Shown here in pieces: positions 12,513 through 49,858 of a stretch of DNA of 64,000 nt (position 1 is its first letter; every line of letters starts with the position of its first letter). The stretch spans positions 15,573,112 through 15,637,111 of the forward strand of contig CM053253.1 in assembly GCA_028583405.1 (NCBI GenBank), read 5' to 3'. This DNA is from Pogonophryne albipinna. Lineage: Eukaryota > Chordata > Actinopteri > Perciformes > Artedidraconidae. A program made the position numbers and the translations under genes. The notes below the pieces were generated by a model. That model was given only the letters and a program-made list of their open reading frames with translations. It made no database searches and was not told the DNA's origin.

Positions 12513-15500
12513 GAAGAGGGGGGGGGTCTCTCTCTCTCTCTCACTCTCACTCACACCTAATAGTACAAAGACCTTTAGATCTCTCTCTCTCACACACACA
12601 GCACCTGGCTTCATGTCTTCCTTACTCTCACCGGATGTTGAGGTGTGTGTGCATCTGTATACTAAACTTATAAATAGAGCCCGTGTCCGTGTTGATGCAT
12701 ATGAGTACATAGAGACAGAGAAACCAAGAGAGAGACAGAGGCAGATGGGAAGAGAGAGAGAGTGTGAGAGTCTGAGAAAAGACTTCGCTGTGAAATTGGG
12801 GCATTCTGCACTGAAGCCACCTGGGTGTTATGAATGGAATACCAGCAGAAGGAAGAGAGCTAGGCTCATGCCTTTCATCCTTCCTTCTCTATGTATTGCC
12901 CTTTCCATCTTTAGGTTACCACTTCTTGTTCAGTTGTTCTGCTAATTCTTTGCAGTGTCCCATCTTAAATGATCCCTTTAGCAAATCTTCAAAGTGTTGG
13001 TGCCATCATGCAATATTATATTTAACACATTATTGGCAAAAAAAAAAGATGTAGTCCAATGCTAAAGAAGACATCAAATGGGAGAATGTGTTGTTAACTT
13101 TACTTCACATGATGCATAAAGATAAGAAGGGCAATAGGGAAACCTAGAATAATACAATACACTCTTGCTTGGATTATAGAGAATGTAGCTGCAACATTAA
13201 GAGAAATAATGTGAAGGCTTCTTTGGCATCTCTGAGGCCCACTATAGGGCGGATTTTAAGACATACAGTGTGATGGCTTACGCTTATTTTAGGAAGTTAT
13301 ATTGGTGCATAAGATAAGCTTAGGCTGTGATCAAGACGTCCCGGTGATTAAGGGTAGCCAACAAAGGATTCACACAAAACAGTACTCAAACAGTACCCAA
13401 TACTTTTTACACCCGATGCTTGATTTATCTATCAAATTGACAGTATCTGCATCAAGGAAGTATTTTATTTGTTAAATAGGTCTGATAGGAAATGCTATAT
13501 TAAAATGATGTATCCTGTTGGGGATTGTTAAATCGAATGCTAATGCACTGCGGTTCAAAATGTTTCTGTGGCAACATTTGCTGCTGTCTGTCTTTGTCTC
13601 ACAGGCTGCAGCCCACTTGTGCATCTCTGACCACAGCATCTGACAAATCAGCTCATGCCCCTGCATCAATATCACTAAAAGAAAAACACACCAACTTTTG
13701 TTAGAAATTAGAACTATTTATTTTACGCACCATCATCCTACGCCCACCTGATGTGCCCGTTTTGGCCTGCTGCTCCACTAGGCAACCTAAGTGTAAAAGA
13801 CTACATTGTAGCTTTTAGTAACAGCAGCAGAAGCTGGCTTGCTTCTGGTAACCATCTATAATTAATGGACTTGTGCTGCTGGTCCTTGTTCTGTTTCTGA
13901 ACTAACCTTTAGTAAACCACGTGGGCATTACAGCTCTACAATAGTCAACACCAGGACAGATATGGCCAAGAGCAGCTCCCAGTCAGTCACCAGACACCAT
14001 CACAGGAAAAATAGTGAACAAGTGAAAGAAGGATTGTGTTTTAACTGGCAGCTCAATGATTAATTTGTTTCACGTTTCGAGGAATCATTGCTCACTATTA
14101 CTGGGACTTACACAGGCTATTCCTGTCAGTAATGTGTCCTCCACATGAGAATTGATTCAATTATTGATTAAGTTGTCCACAGCAGGTAAAAAGCGTGAAT
14201 GGGTCAATAACCATTTTGATGAGAAAGAGCAACCAGCTCTCATTTATGTTTTAGAAAGGCTGCACATGTAAAAACAATGGCTGCACACATAAACACAATT
14301 TCATTTATACATACATTCCCCACTCCATTAATGTCAGGATCTGATGTTTGACAGAGAAAAGCCCTTAAATGCTTATTCCAAATGTGTGGAAAAGTGAAAG
14401 GATTGATCTCTTGTGAAAACTATAACATTGGTCTATCATTTTGTGAGGGCTCAAATTGAAGCTACTTTGGATTTGTATGGATTGGATTGTTTTTCATAAA
14501 TGTTCCAAGGAAGCCCCACCTTACCAAGCTTTCTGTTAAGCAAGCACAACAGGATGTACATTCAAGCGTGGCTCAAGTAGTGAATAGGAAATGGTACCAG
14601 AAGCCAACTTTTACTGCACCCTTTGTTTCCAGAAATGTTTCCTTTTGAACTTTACCTACAGTTAAAGAGAATAGGTAACCATGTTATTGTTACTAGTTTG
14701 CACTTTCTTCAAGTTTACACCCACTCAGTGGAAAGTTAAACAATAGCAGAATAGGTTGGAACAGAGTCAAGGACACAGTTAGTTGAAAGTCCAAATGTTA
14801 CAATAAGTGCTATGGATCATGATAAGCATGGTCAATTAAGCTACGATAAGTGACTGGCGTTTGGGCATCACATGGGTGATAATGGCTAAAAATAGCAAGC
14901 ATGAAGGCCCTATGTATCGAGCCAGATAGGATAAGTGGACCACTGTCCTGAGCTAAAAGGTCTTTAAGAAAACATGGGTGAGACCACAGATAATAAAAGA
15001 AAGACTGAGGTGACACATGTCCGCACAAACTTTCAATAAATAAGAGGCGATGGGATGATGATGACACATAATGAGTTAATGATATCAGGGATTCAAGACA
15101 TGTGATTTTGCACAACTGCATGAGACTTACAAGTAATAATGATGTTAGGGATGTTTGTAGCTGATTTCTATGCAAATGTCATTTAGGCCTATGATTCCAT
15201 GACTCATAACGTGACCTTTGCCCCCGCCAAAAACAGACAGGGGGAGGATACTGAAATCAACACAACTTTGACTATTATATGGATGCCAACGATAAACCTA
15301 AAATCAAAGGCAAAAGGCCACATTTTTCCTGTATCCATAGTAGTTAGTAAAAGCACATAATCATAGCTGTTAGGCCTGCTAACACCAGCATAATAACACC
15401 AGCCATGATGATCAGCAGTGGCCCTATTATTATCATGGTCAGGTACATGAATATTATAGGATAGAGTTCCAGCATCCAGTTGAGTCTCATCATCGATTGG

Positions 15501-15654
15501 AAAAGATCCAGGCTCAGCAGAGAGGCGCATGGCCCCTCTGCCCGTCTACACCCCCAAGCTGTCACACATGACCTCACAGCCCATACAAACACCCTCACTT
15601 CATCCTAACGTTTTTAAGTGTTTAATATAATAGCATCAGCGTGTTTTCACTTAC
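12513..15654. other. b4galt5: Probable b4galt5 intron 1, nothing recognised
   Basis: Short CT/GA and CA-rich runs near 12525-12605 and 12715-12770 are present. No exon of b4galt5 could be identified, and no transposon termini were found. The segment 15204-15598 contains hydrophobic minus-strand ORFs without splice support. Confidence 0.4.
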
Positions 15655-15760
15655 CGATTCCGGGGGCGGAGTAGATGAAGTACAATGCGGAGGTGGACAG
15701 CGAAAATAGGAATAAAAGCCCAAGGAATGACCTTTTCCGGAATCGCAAATGTGTCGGCAT
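15655..15760 (-). CDS. b4galt5: Beta-1,4-galactosyltransferase 5, coding exon 1 (partial gene)
   Basis: B4GALT5 is a Golgi type II membrane enzyme that adds galactose in beta-1,4 linkage, and is a main lactosylceramide synthase. Read on the minus strand from ATG 15760, the exon gives 35 codons plus one base: a short basic tail (MPTHLRFRKR), then a hydrophobic signal anchor (SFLGLLFLFSLSTSALYFIY) and SAPGI. This aligns with the start of human B4GALT5, which has RRSLLAALFFFSLSSSLLYF followed by a VAPGIV stem start. The exon ends with a strong donor, G|GTAAGT, at 15654. B4GALT6 has a similar N-terminus, but the divergent position next to slc9a8 favours b4galt5. The catalytic exons are not in the window; they should lie beyond position 1. 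Confidence 0.85.
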
Positions 15761-16260
15761 TATACAGGCAAAAAAAAACGCACACAGGCACTTTCCCGTA
15801 TCTTCAACGACGACAGACCCGTTCTGATGTGTCCAGATGCCGAAGCCAGTGGTCTGTGTTAAATGAGCCGAGGAGAGTGGCCGGTCTGCGGCAGCGATGA
15901 GGAGACAGGCGACAAGGAAGTCAGTCTATTTCCGCGGCAGGTCGAGCACAGGAGAGTACCTCCAGTATTCAATCAAGACATTCAAATCTCATTTCTGCTT
16001 ACGATTTTGGTTGGGGTGTGTCCCATTTCGGGAACGGCTTCCAATGATAGCGCAGTTTTCAACCTGGCCTGGTATTTTCAGTGAGAGACCATCATCTGTC
16101 TCACACACTACGTCGATGATGGTATTTTGGCCGTTCCTGCGCTTTGCCTGCCTGCTTTCTAGCCCTATGAGTGGGGCAGCCGCCTTTCCGCAAAATGAGC
16201 AATACCTAAAGTGGGCGTTAACGGTACCCGACAAAACTAGTACGTGCCCACAACGTTGAG
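15761..16260 (-). promoter_or_regulatory. b4galt5: Probable b4galt5 5' UTR and promoter region
   Basis: The 500 bp upstream of the b4galt5 ATG are clearly richer in C, G and CpG than the surrounding AT-rich sequence, and contain no recognisable transposon ends. That is what a CpG-type vertebrate promoter looks like. No TATA box or defined start site can be assigned by eye. Confidence 0.45.
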
Positions 16261-17028
16261 AACGTAACCTGCCTACCGAAAATCCAGAGGAACGTTACTT
16301 TTCCAACCGTTGCGAAGTCTAAAACGTTGTGGCCTGATCATAAACTAGCTAATTAGCATTACAGGATAACATGGGGTAAAATATCATATGTGACCCGCTC
16401 TTTCGAAATCAGTCGGAAGTCGCAACGGCTCATTTCAAAATAAACGTGGATTTGCTTAAAAAAATAGTTTTTCGGGATTTGGGTGTTTTGTTTGATTTTA
16501 AATAAACAAAGTCTTGGCTTTCAGAATATGAAACTTTTATTTCCAAAATCACACGATAAATACATTTTTGAAGCTTGTAAAGGGAAGATGACAGGCACCT
16601 CTCACTCGCCACTCTGCTCTTCCTCAGCGCCGCCCCCCTCCCTCCGGCTGAAATTATGATTGTTAGGCGCATAGTAATCATAGATAACACGGCAGGGTCG
16701 GTTACAGTTTCTTTTCATATGATTTCAAATAAAAAAAAGTTTTGGCTTTCAGAATATTAAGCTTGTTTCGGCAAATTCAGATGATAACAACGGCATAATT
16801 ACAAGCGAGAACGGAGTAATTTAACGTCACAGCAGAACATATTTTTCCTCCGTAGGCCTACTACTTTGATAATTTGCTCAGCTAATAATCAATCAGATCG
16901 ATGGATTCCACAGATGAGGAAACTTTGATGGCCTTTTTCTCAAAATGATAACTCGTTGATAGTCATTATATAATGTGACATATTTCGTGTTTGAATGCGT
17001 ACATTAACAGGTTTATGATATCACTGCC
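16261..17028. other. Intergenic sequence, partly repetitive
   Basis: Two related stretches, around 16495-16555 and 16710-16790, share TTGGCTTTCAGAATAT and similar following words, suggesting an internal duplication in a decayed repeat. Nothing else is recognised. Confidence 0.4.
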
Positions 17029-18005
17029 CAGGGCCGGCCCTGACCAATTTGCTGCCCTAGGCAAGATTTTAGCTGCCCCCCCCCCCAAAAAAATGCAGAC
17101 ACTCACTATGACTCGCGCATGCATGCACGGTTGTGGCATGAACACCAAAACAGAAATATATGGACACAAGATATGTGCAAATGTATTTAGTATCCTATCC
17201 ATTTGAACATGATTCAAGTGGGGGGTTGACCCAACCTCCTCTAGATTTTTTTAATAGTGAAGTTAAAAGCATCAATCTGGTGCACTTTGAGAGCAACATT
17301 AAGAGATCTGTGGATACATCTTTCAACACCCATATGAAACAGAACTGTAAGCAGATTTTCTTTTACTTTATGGATATTTTACAAATCACTCCCCTTTTAA
17401 ACTGTATTCTTGTTTATTAATAACAACTTTTTTTTAATGTCATATAGTATCTCATACTACTCTTATTTTTTAATAACTATAATGATCATATAAAGGTGTG
17501 CCTTTACGTCACTGAGCTGAGGTTATCAGAGCCTCTCAGTCTTTCAGGAGAGAGCTCTCTAAAGCTCTCCCCCCTGCGGCCGCTTACACAGTAAATTCCA
17601 ATGTTAATAAAAAACTGTATACGTTTTATGGGAGTTTGATTTATTTTTAAATTAACACAAATACAAAATTAAAACCTATAATTGCACACTAAAACCATTA
17701 TTTCCAAAAAAGAACTATTTCACATAAACCTCTGGTTTTTACCGGGGCTGGGGCAGTTCAACTTGATTTGGGGGGGGGGTGCGCATAGTTTATGGTAGCT
17801 GTACACAATATAGGCGTGGTTCTGTTAGTATAAGATAATAAGATGTACTTTGTTGATCCAAAATCGGGAAATTGTGTTGTTATGAAATAAAAAAATAATA
17901 TTTCTTTAATTTCTAACTTTTTTTATTTATTTATTTTTGTCGCCCCCCATAGTTTGATGCACCCTTAGCATTCGCCTATACTGCCTATGCCAAGGGCCGG
18001 CCCTG
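17029..18005. mobile_element. Non-autonomous hAT element 1 (977 bp)
   Basis: Left end CAGGGCCGGCCCTG and right end GGGCCGGCCCTG are inverted copies, and TCACTGCC is duplicated exactly at 17021-17028 and 18006-18013. The interior from about 17102 to 17515 is also found at 51851-52310, so the family has other copies. No transposase ORF. Confidence 0.93.
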
Positions 18006-18188
18006 TCACTGCCCCATCTAAGACACGAGTGGATCTGACTTTAATTACAATTGACTCGAGTGTTTCGTCAACTTAATGTGTTGCTTAAAATAATACTTCT
18101 GCATACAGTATGTGACACTGTAAGTATTGCACGGCCAGATACGGCTCAAGAAGCTGACTCAGATAAGGAAATATATGATACATTATGA

Positions 18189-18405
18189 CAGGGCCGTCCC
18201 TGGCCAACTTGCGACATTGTGAGATGAGCCCCCTCCCCCAACAGACAGTAGTGAAAAAAAATGTTTGGAAACAAAGTACTTTGCAAATATAAGAGAACTG
18301 CGCACAAGCCAAGCTCATAAGCCGAGGCCCCCTGCGTGAGGCCCCCTGCGCAATGTGAGGCCCCATGCAGCCTGCATGATCGGCCTGTAGGGAGGGACGG
18401 CAATG
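18189..18405. mobile_element. Non-autonomous hAT element 2 (217 bp)
   Basis: Left end CAGGGCCGTCCCTGGCC, right end reading CATTGCCGTCCCTCCCTAC in reverse complement. CATTATGA is duplicated exactly at 18181-18188 and 18406-18413. Internal GAGGCCCC repeats. It belongs to the same TIR group as the elements on both sides. Confidence 0.88.
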
Positions 18406-18431
18406 CATTATGATGTGATATGATGTGATAT

Positions 18432-21100
18432 CAGGGCCGCCCCTGGCCAACTTGAGGCCCCAAGCGAGATTGTGTGATGGGGCCCGCCCCCCCCAAAAAA
18501 ATGTTGGGACACCAAGTAGTTTGGATTAAAAAAAATGTTGGGAGACTAAGTAGTTTTCATATTTTTTTTTATCATTAACAACACAGTAACATATTTATAC
18601 AGTCAGGTCAATGTGCATGTATGTCTTTCAGTATGCCTTTACAAGTGAACACGTCTGCATTACCTGGATGCAAAGTCATCAACAAGGTCATCGTATGACA
18701 GCTGCTGTGCCAACTGTGCGTTGATGCTTATGATAGCCAGGCCACCTAAGCGTTCTTGTGCCATTGACGACCGGAGGTATGTCTTCATAAGCTTGAGTTT
18801 TGAAAAGCTTCTCTCAGCAGACGCAACTGTAACAGGAAGAGTTACTGCAATGCGGAGGGCAATCCAAAGATTTGGGTACAGTTCCTGTAACTCTTTTTCA
18901 TGGAGAAATGACAACATCTCCATAGCAGATTTTGGTAGTGGCAGCTTTGGGAGGTTGATGATCTCCTGGACCATCTCTGCACCATCAATATCAGACTCTC
19001 CTGCTGCAGTCAGTGTCTTCTCTACCTTGCTGCAGTGTTTCTGCAAGTCACCCCTGGGCATTCCTTGAAGCTGGCTGAAATTAAGCAGCACTCCAAATTT
19101 CTCCTTGACCTGACTAAGTGTCTCAAATCTCTCTTGCAATGATTTGAGAGCAGAGTCAACAACAGTGTTAAAAAATGTCACCTCAAGCTTCTTCAGAGCA
19201 TCACTGAAGGGCTCATCTGCGGTTTCATACCCAAACTGCCTTTTTGTACTCCTCAGCCTCTTCACCTTGAGTTCTGGCTCTATGTTGAGGATCTCACAGA
19301 TTTCCTTGGCAGTTGACTGAGCATCAGTAAACCCGGACTGTCTGTTCGCTGCAAGAGAGGATTTTGCAGTTTCAATGAGTCTGACAGCAATGTCAAGTTG
19401 CATTGAACTGGACTGCAGCAGCTTATTCACCTGGTTTATGGTGGTGAGAATGTCAAACCATACCACTGTGCATATCAAAAACCTGTATGAAGCCACTTCT
19501 TCTGCCAGAGCCTGAGCTTCTACTTTGGCAATTGGGTCATTCACAGTTTGCCTTGCCTCAAGGAGAGCTTCTCTGATTTATTTTGTCTGATGTCTGACAG
19601 CGGCAATACTCTGAAGTCTGCTCTCCCATCTCACATCACTCCAGGACTTCAGTGTCACATTGACATGTTTGGTCAAGATGCTCCATCGCTGTGTTGCTCC
19701 TGAAAAGAAATTGAACAGCTTCTGCACATATCCAAAATAGCCTACAGCATCTTTAGATGACTTGGCTGAATCTGCTATTACAAGATTCATGGTATGGGCT
19801 CCACAAGGTACAAACAGGGCTCTTGGGTTTTTGTTGAGCAGTCTTGCTTGTAAACCTTTCATGTTTGCCCCATTGTCGTAGACCTGTCCCCTGCAATTGT
19901 CAAATGGAATCTGCAGCTCTACAAGTTTGTCCAGTATCACATTTGACAGGTTCAGACCAGTAGTTTCCTCCACAACCACAAATCCAAGGAAGTACTCCTT
20001 AACCTCCGGCTTGGATTCGAGTTCCACAAGGCGCAGCTCCTTGTGACTCACATCTGGGGTGCAGTCGAGGATAATAGAATAATATTTGGCCTCTTGCACA
20101 CAGGAGACAATAGTTTCCTGGACTCTGTCACCAATTATCTGAATCAGTTCGTTTTGTATTCTCTGTCCAAGATAGTGTGTGCGGGTGTTCTCATCTTTTA
20201 TTTTTGCAAGGTGATTTTCCATGACAGGATCAAACCTAGCCAGCAGTTCAACTTCCTTCAAAAAGTTGCCGTTATCTAGCTCGTAAAGCTGTTGTGAAGA
20301 GCCCCTGAAAGCCAGATTTCTGGAGGCAAGTGACAGTGTGATGCCAATGAGACGTGTGAGGACGTTTCGCCATCTTCTCCTCTCTCTCTCTAGCAGAGTC
20401 AGCTCCTGCTGGTCAATTGTCTTGCTCTTTCTGAGACGTGTCTCAAGTTCCCTCCATTTTAGCATTGACTTTGTGTGATGTGGGTTGTTGTCATGACTCT
20501 TGAGAGCAGAGCTAATATTTGACCAATCACCAAAGCCCTCTGTAGTCAGCTTTACGTCTTTGCCACTAAAAAGCTTGCAAGCAAAACAAAACACAGAGTT
20601 GTTCTGCTTTGAATAAACAAGCCAACTTCTTGTCACCTTCTCTCCATTGGCAAGTGAACGATAGGACAGACCATGGTGAAAGCCTCTTCCATTGTTTTTA
20701 GGGTAAATGAAATTTGACCCAACTTTAAAAGGCCCACGGCGCACAAATTCTATCCGTTCAGTATCTGAGAAGTGTGCTGACCAAAGAGCAGGATCAACTG
20801 GTTGTGCACTAGTGACGGTGCTTGATACCTCACTGATTGATGGATCTTGTAATGTGCTGGGTGCTGCTGCGTCTGCAACTGTTGAGCCGCTGGTTGACGG
20901 GCCTGGCAGAGTATTGGTGGGTGCTACTGGGTCTGTACCTGAGCCGCTGGTTGACGGGCCTGGCGGAGTGTTGGTTGCTGCTGGGTCTGAGGTGATGCTG
21001 GTTGATGGTGGCGTACTGGGTGCTTCCTTTGTGCCTCCCTTTTTCATACATTTCAGCAATGACCCTGGAAATGCAGACAATAAATCCATCATTCAAGCAG
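18432..21100 (-). mobile_element. hAT element 3 with transposase, right end not delimited
   Basis: Begins CAGGGCCGCCCCTGGCCAAC at 18432, matching the termini of the two neighbouring elements. The text then runs to a hAT transposase on the minus strand. The preceding 8-mer TGTGATAT was not found downstream, and no matching inverted terminus was seen by 22.4 kb, so the 5' (right) end is lost or diverged. The stated end is approximate. Confidence 0.8.
18660..21092 (-). pseudogene. hAT transposase (ZMYM1-like), 811 codons with one in-frame stop
   Basis: The transposase would cut and paste this hAT family. The N-terminus (about 1-90) is a Ser/Thr/Pro-rich tail with a repeated PGPSTSGS motif. It is followed by a TTF-type zinc finger region (VFCFACKLFSG, DWSNISSALKSHDNNPHHTK), then a DUF4371-like catalytic core with IILDCTPDVSHKE and CRGQVYDNGANMKGLQA, carrying the two visible aspartates. 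It ends with the hAT dimerisation region (VTVASAERSFSKLKLMKTYL). The only break seen is a TAA at 19578-19580; both halves are in the same frame, so a single nonsense change separates this copy from an open gene. That suggests a young insertion. Programmed readthrough is possible but unsupported. Confidence 0.9.
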
Positions 21101-22499
21101 ACTTAAGATATGTTTTGATCTTAATAGTGCACTACAGAATGAATATAGTGAAAATACTAGCCTCAAAAAGATTAAAATATAATTAATGCAAATAAACTAC
21201 TTCTACTACTAATAATAATAATCATAATCCTAATCAATTCAATAATGTAAATACTATATTATTATAATATCGTTTTAATATAGTCAAGACAAAACATGCT
21301 TATTACATGCTCAAAAACTGATATTTCTTAAATCTGTATTCAAATGTAGCAATGTATCAACAACTACACAGCTACAAACACATTTCTATCAGTATTTATC
21401 TGTGTTGTGGTTGACATGATGATGACAGTTAGGAATTAAGGGGAGGGGCTGAGCATCACCATGAAATGTGCAAATTGACATAAAAATTAAATAAAAGGGG
21501 AAAATTGCTCCATGTTTTTTAGGCTGTAAACTTTAACTGTTATGTAAGCCAACTAGACAGTGTATCACTCTTCCTCCTGTAAAGGCATCACATACTTGAA
21601 TGAATGGTAAATAAAGAATGCTGGAAATAACTGCATCTCCATTAGCCTGCTATGCAGAGACAGCCTTCTTCATGTCGTGAATTGCAGCTGATGTGTTTAA
21701 TATGGCAAAAGTTTGAAATTTGACTCATTAACATTAGCAAGTTTGGAAATAACCCACCTTCGAGTGATGCTCTAGTTTCTTCATGTTTAACTTTTTCCTA
21801 TACAATGAGAAATGTAAACCTGCCCATGTATGATTAAGATTTTGAAGTAGAGGCCTATTTATTTATGTATGTCTTCATAACAATGAATATATATGTTACA
21901 TGTTTACATTTGCCCATTTCTTATTTATATAATTTGTACATAATACAGCTCAATATGCACCTATCTAATATACCTCATTACAAGATGGCAGGTGTTTTTG
22001 CGTTTCCTAGATCTTCAAGTTATTTAAAGCTAGTACAGGGTACAATAAAAGCACAATTTCCCATGTAACAGCAGGTGGACTTTACACCATGGATGTATAA
22101 TAAGCTTTATACTCTTCATAAAACCGAAAAAAAAGAGGGAGAAGAAGAGTGAGTGGACGGATGACGTTACACTAATTGCTCATGGGAAATGGAGTACAGA
22201 GAGATAACTGTAAACCATCGACATTCGAAACATGTTTCATACCATTAAAATACATATTATCCACTGTGACATAAATGTGTATCTATATTTGCTTGAAAAA
22301 AATTGCAACTAACTGCGTCCCTTTGTTTATTTGCTATTCTCTCTTGTTATTCTTGCAACGTAAAGACTACAATTCCCAACATACACCCTGCACCAGGAAA
22401 TGATGTGATGTCAACAGATACATGGAGCTGTCGACATGGAACTTCCAGTCTTTTTTATTTCAAAACGTTGCTTTTGGGTTTAAATGTACCTGTTTGAGA
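21101..22499. promoter_or_regulatory. slc9a8: Upstream region of slc9a8: 5' UTR and promoter, not resolved
   Basis: AT-rich sequence with no clear transposon end. The slc9a8 start site must lie here, but no TATA box or CpG-rich core can be assigned by eye. Short upstream ORFs precede ATG 22500 (for example from 22303), and an in-frame ATG lies at 22422 in a poor context (T at -3). Confidence 0.35.
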
Positions 22500-47871
<25,372 letters not shown>

Positions 47872-48870
47872 ACGTAACAAACATTTTCCGTGTGAATGTG
47901 CATCTTTAGTGCACAGTGGTTCTGAAATGTGTCAAATTCCAGTGGGGTTCCTGTAAAACTGGAATCCTAAATTGTAACACTGGAACCAAAAAAAGACTTA
48001 CCTGTGAAATTATATTTCTCCTATAAATGCCATATTGTTACTTGCTAAAGAAACACAGGAAGTTTGGTTGATCTCTTTCCCTGATGCTTCTTTACAACAC
48101 GAAGGTCTGAAGGTCATATGGGTATGTTAAGCAATACAAGAGCACCTTTTCGCTTTGGTTGGTTCTTCACTTTTGTATTGTCTCTGATCTTTGTAACATA
48201 AGCTTAATTTTAGTTTAAGTCTGTGTCAGGGGAAGGATGCATCATACTGTTGCTACAGGCATTATTTTAAAAGTATGATTTGAAATAGGCCACAGGTTGC
48301 AGCTTTAAGTGGCTTCCTGTTGAACTACATTTAATTCTCTCCAGGTTTCTACATGTGTATGCATTAATGAATCTGACTGAACCCATACTGTACATATATA
48401 ATGAAGATAAAACAAATATATACCAGCAGTGAAGCTGAGCGTCCACTACAGCCTCCAGAAACACAGCAAATGAAGATAAATACTGGAGAGTTAAAACTAA
48501 TGAAAATAATCATTTTCCAAACATCTCGCTTACAGGATAATAATTATGCTCAAGGATATTGCTTTCATTTGCAATCATGGATATGATTTGCCTTCACCAG
48601 ATCAAGTTTTCTGTTTCTTTTTCAGTCTCTGGCGAGGCTCTTTCCACAAAATGTGTATGTAAGGAAATGTTGCTTTTGTGATTGTTCACTATGTATTCCT
48701 AATGAACATAGGAAGCAATGAATGTGTGGGTAACTGGGATCAATAACTTGTGAATCTATTTATTTATCAAATATGTATGTGTTGTTTGTGGGACAAAAGC
48801 TTTTTTACTAGCTCTATGAGCACTGCAGAAAAATAGGAACAAATATTAAATAAAACAATATTGACATCCT
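47872..48870 (+). other. slc9a8: slc9a8 3' untranslated region with poly(A) signal
   Basis: AT-rich sequence follows the stop codon. A canonical AATAAA lies at 48849-48854 and is followed by a T/G-containing stretch, so cleavage is expected within about 30 bases. No transposon signature is visible in this kilobase, which supports it being a retained UTR. Confidence 0.7.
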
Positions 48871-49199
48871 AAATGTTGTATCAATTGTCTGTTTAAGAAA
48901 ATGTATTGGTCCATCCATCTGAGATACAAGTCTTTTGAATTCACTTTGACTTTTTAAGATTACTTTAAACTAATAGAGGCTATATTATTATACATTTGAT
49001 TTATGAACCGTAGCTAATTTTGAAGAGTATACTGAATAACAAAGGGGAACTGCAAATTACTGAAGTCTAGTTCCAAAGTCTGCCAAACAAAAATTGGATG
49101 TTGTTAAAAGATTAAATGGAAAATTATAAATTACCTCATACAATCAGATAAATAAATGGAGTGTTCTTATATAGTGCTTTATCAGGTGTTTTCAACCCC
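48871..49199. other. Downstream flank of slc9a8
   Basis: AT-rich; nothing until about 49160, where CTTATATAGTGCTTTATCAG begins an interspersed repeat that is interrupted by the piggyBac insertion. Confidence 0.5.
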
Positions 49200-49444
49200 T
49201 TAACCCTCCTGTTACATTCAGGGTCAAATTGACCCGTTTGAAAGTTTGAAAATCTACGAAAAATACTTTCAAGTATTTTTTTTGTATGAAACTTCTTCTA
49301 CTTACCTCTAGTGTAAGTGTAATAAACAAGTAAAATGGTTCATGTCATGCATTTGGAACCCCCCCCCCCCTACATGTCTATATCACAGAGATGGTATTCA
49401 GGTCAATCTGACCGGCAGTGAAAGTGGATGCTAAAAGGGGTCAG

Positions 49445-49637
<193 letters not shown>

Positions 49638-49858
49638 AGTGAAAGTGGAGGCTAGAAGGGGTCAGAGGGTTCAAAAGTGATACATTGTTATTTTTTACTC
49701 TCACACAAACACACACACAAATACACACTGCACCTGTTAGTGAAAGTGGGGGTCAGAGGGTTCAAGTCTCAAATGTGTAATGGGTAAGCTCCTCCCACAC
49801 TGGGATACATTGTACTCTGCACTTAACGTACAGTATACTCACAATACTATCAGACAAA

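Noticed and set aside
13472..13675. Minus-strand ORF with a TTTTAG acceptor in the right phase to follow b4galt5 exon 1
   Set aside because: The translation does not resemble the conserved B4GALT5 stem that should begin NTYLF, and no donor supports an exon.
15204..15598. Hydrophobic minus-strand ORFs just inside b4galt5 intron 1
   Set aside because: No start, splice or homology support. AT-rich intron sequence often reads as hydrophobic residues.
18721..21186. Plus-strand ORFs opposite the hAT transposase (18721, 20043, 20707)
   Set aside because: They are shadows of the transposase reading frame on the other strand.
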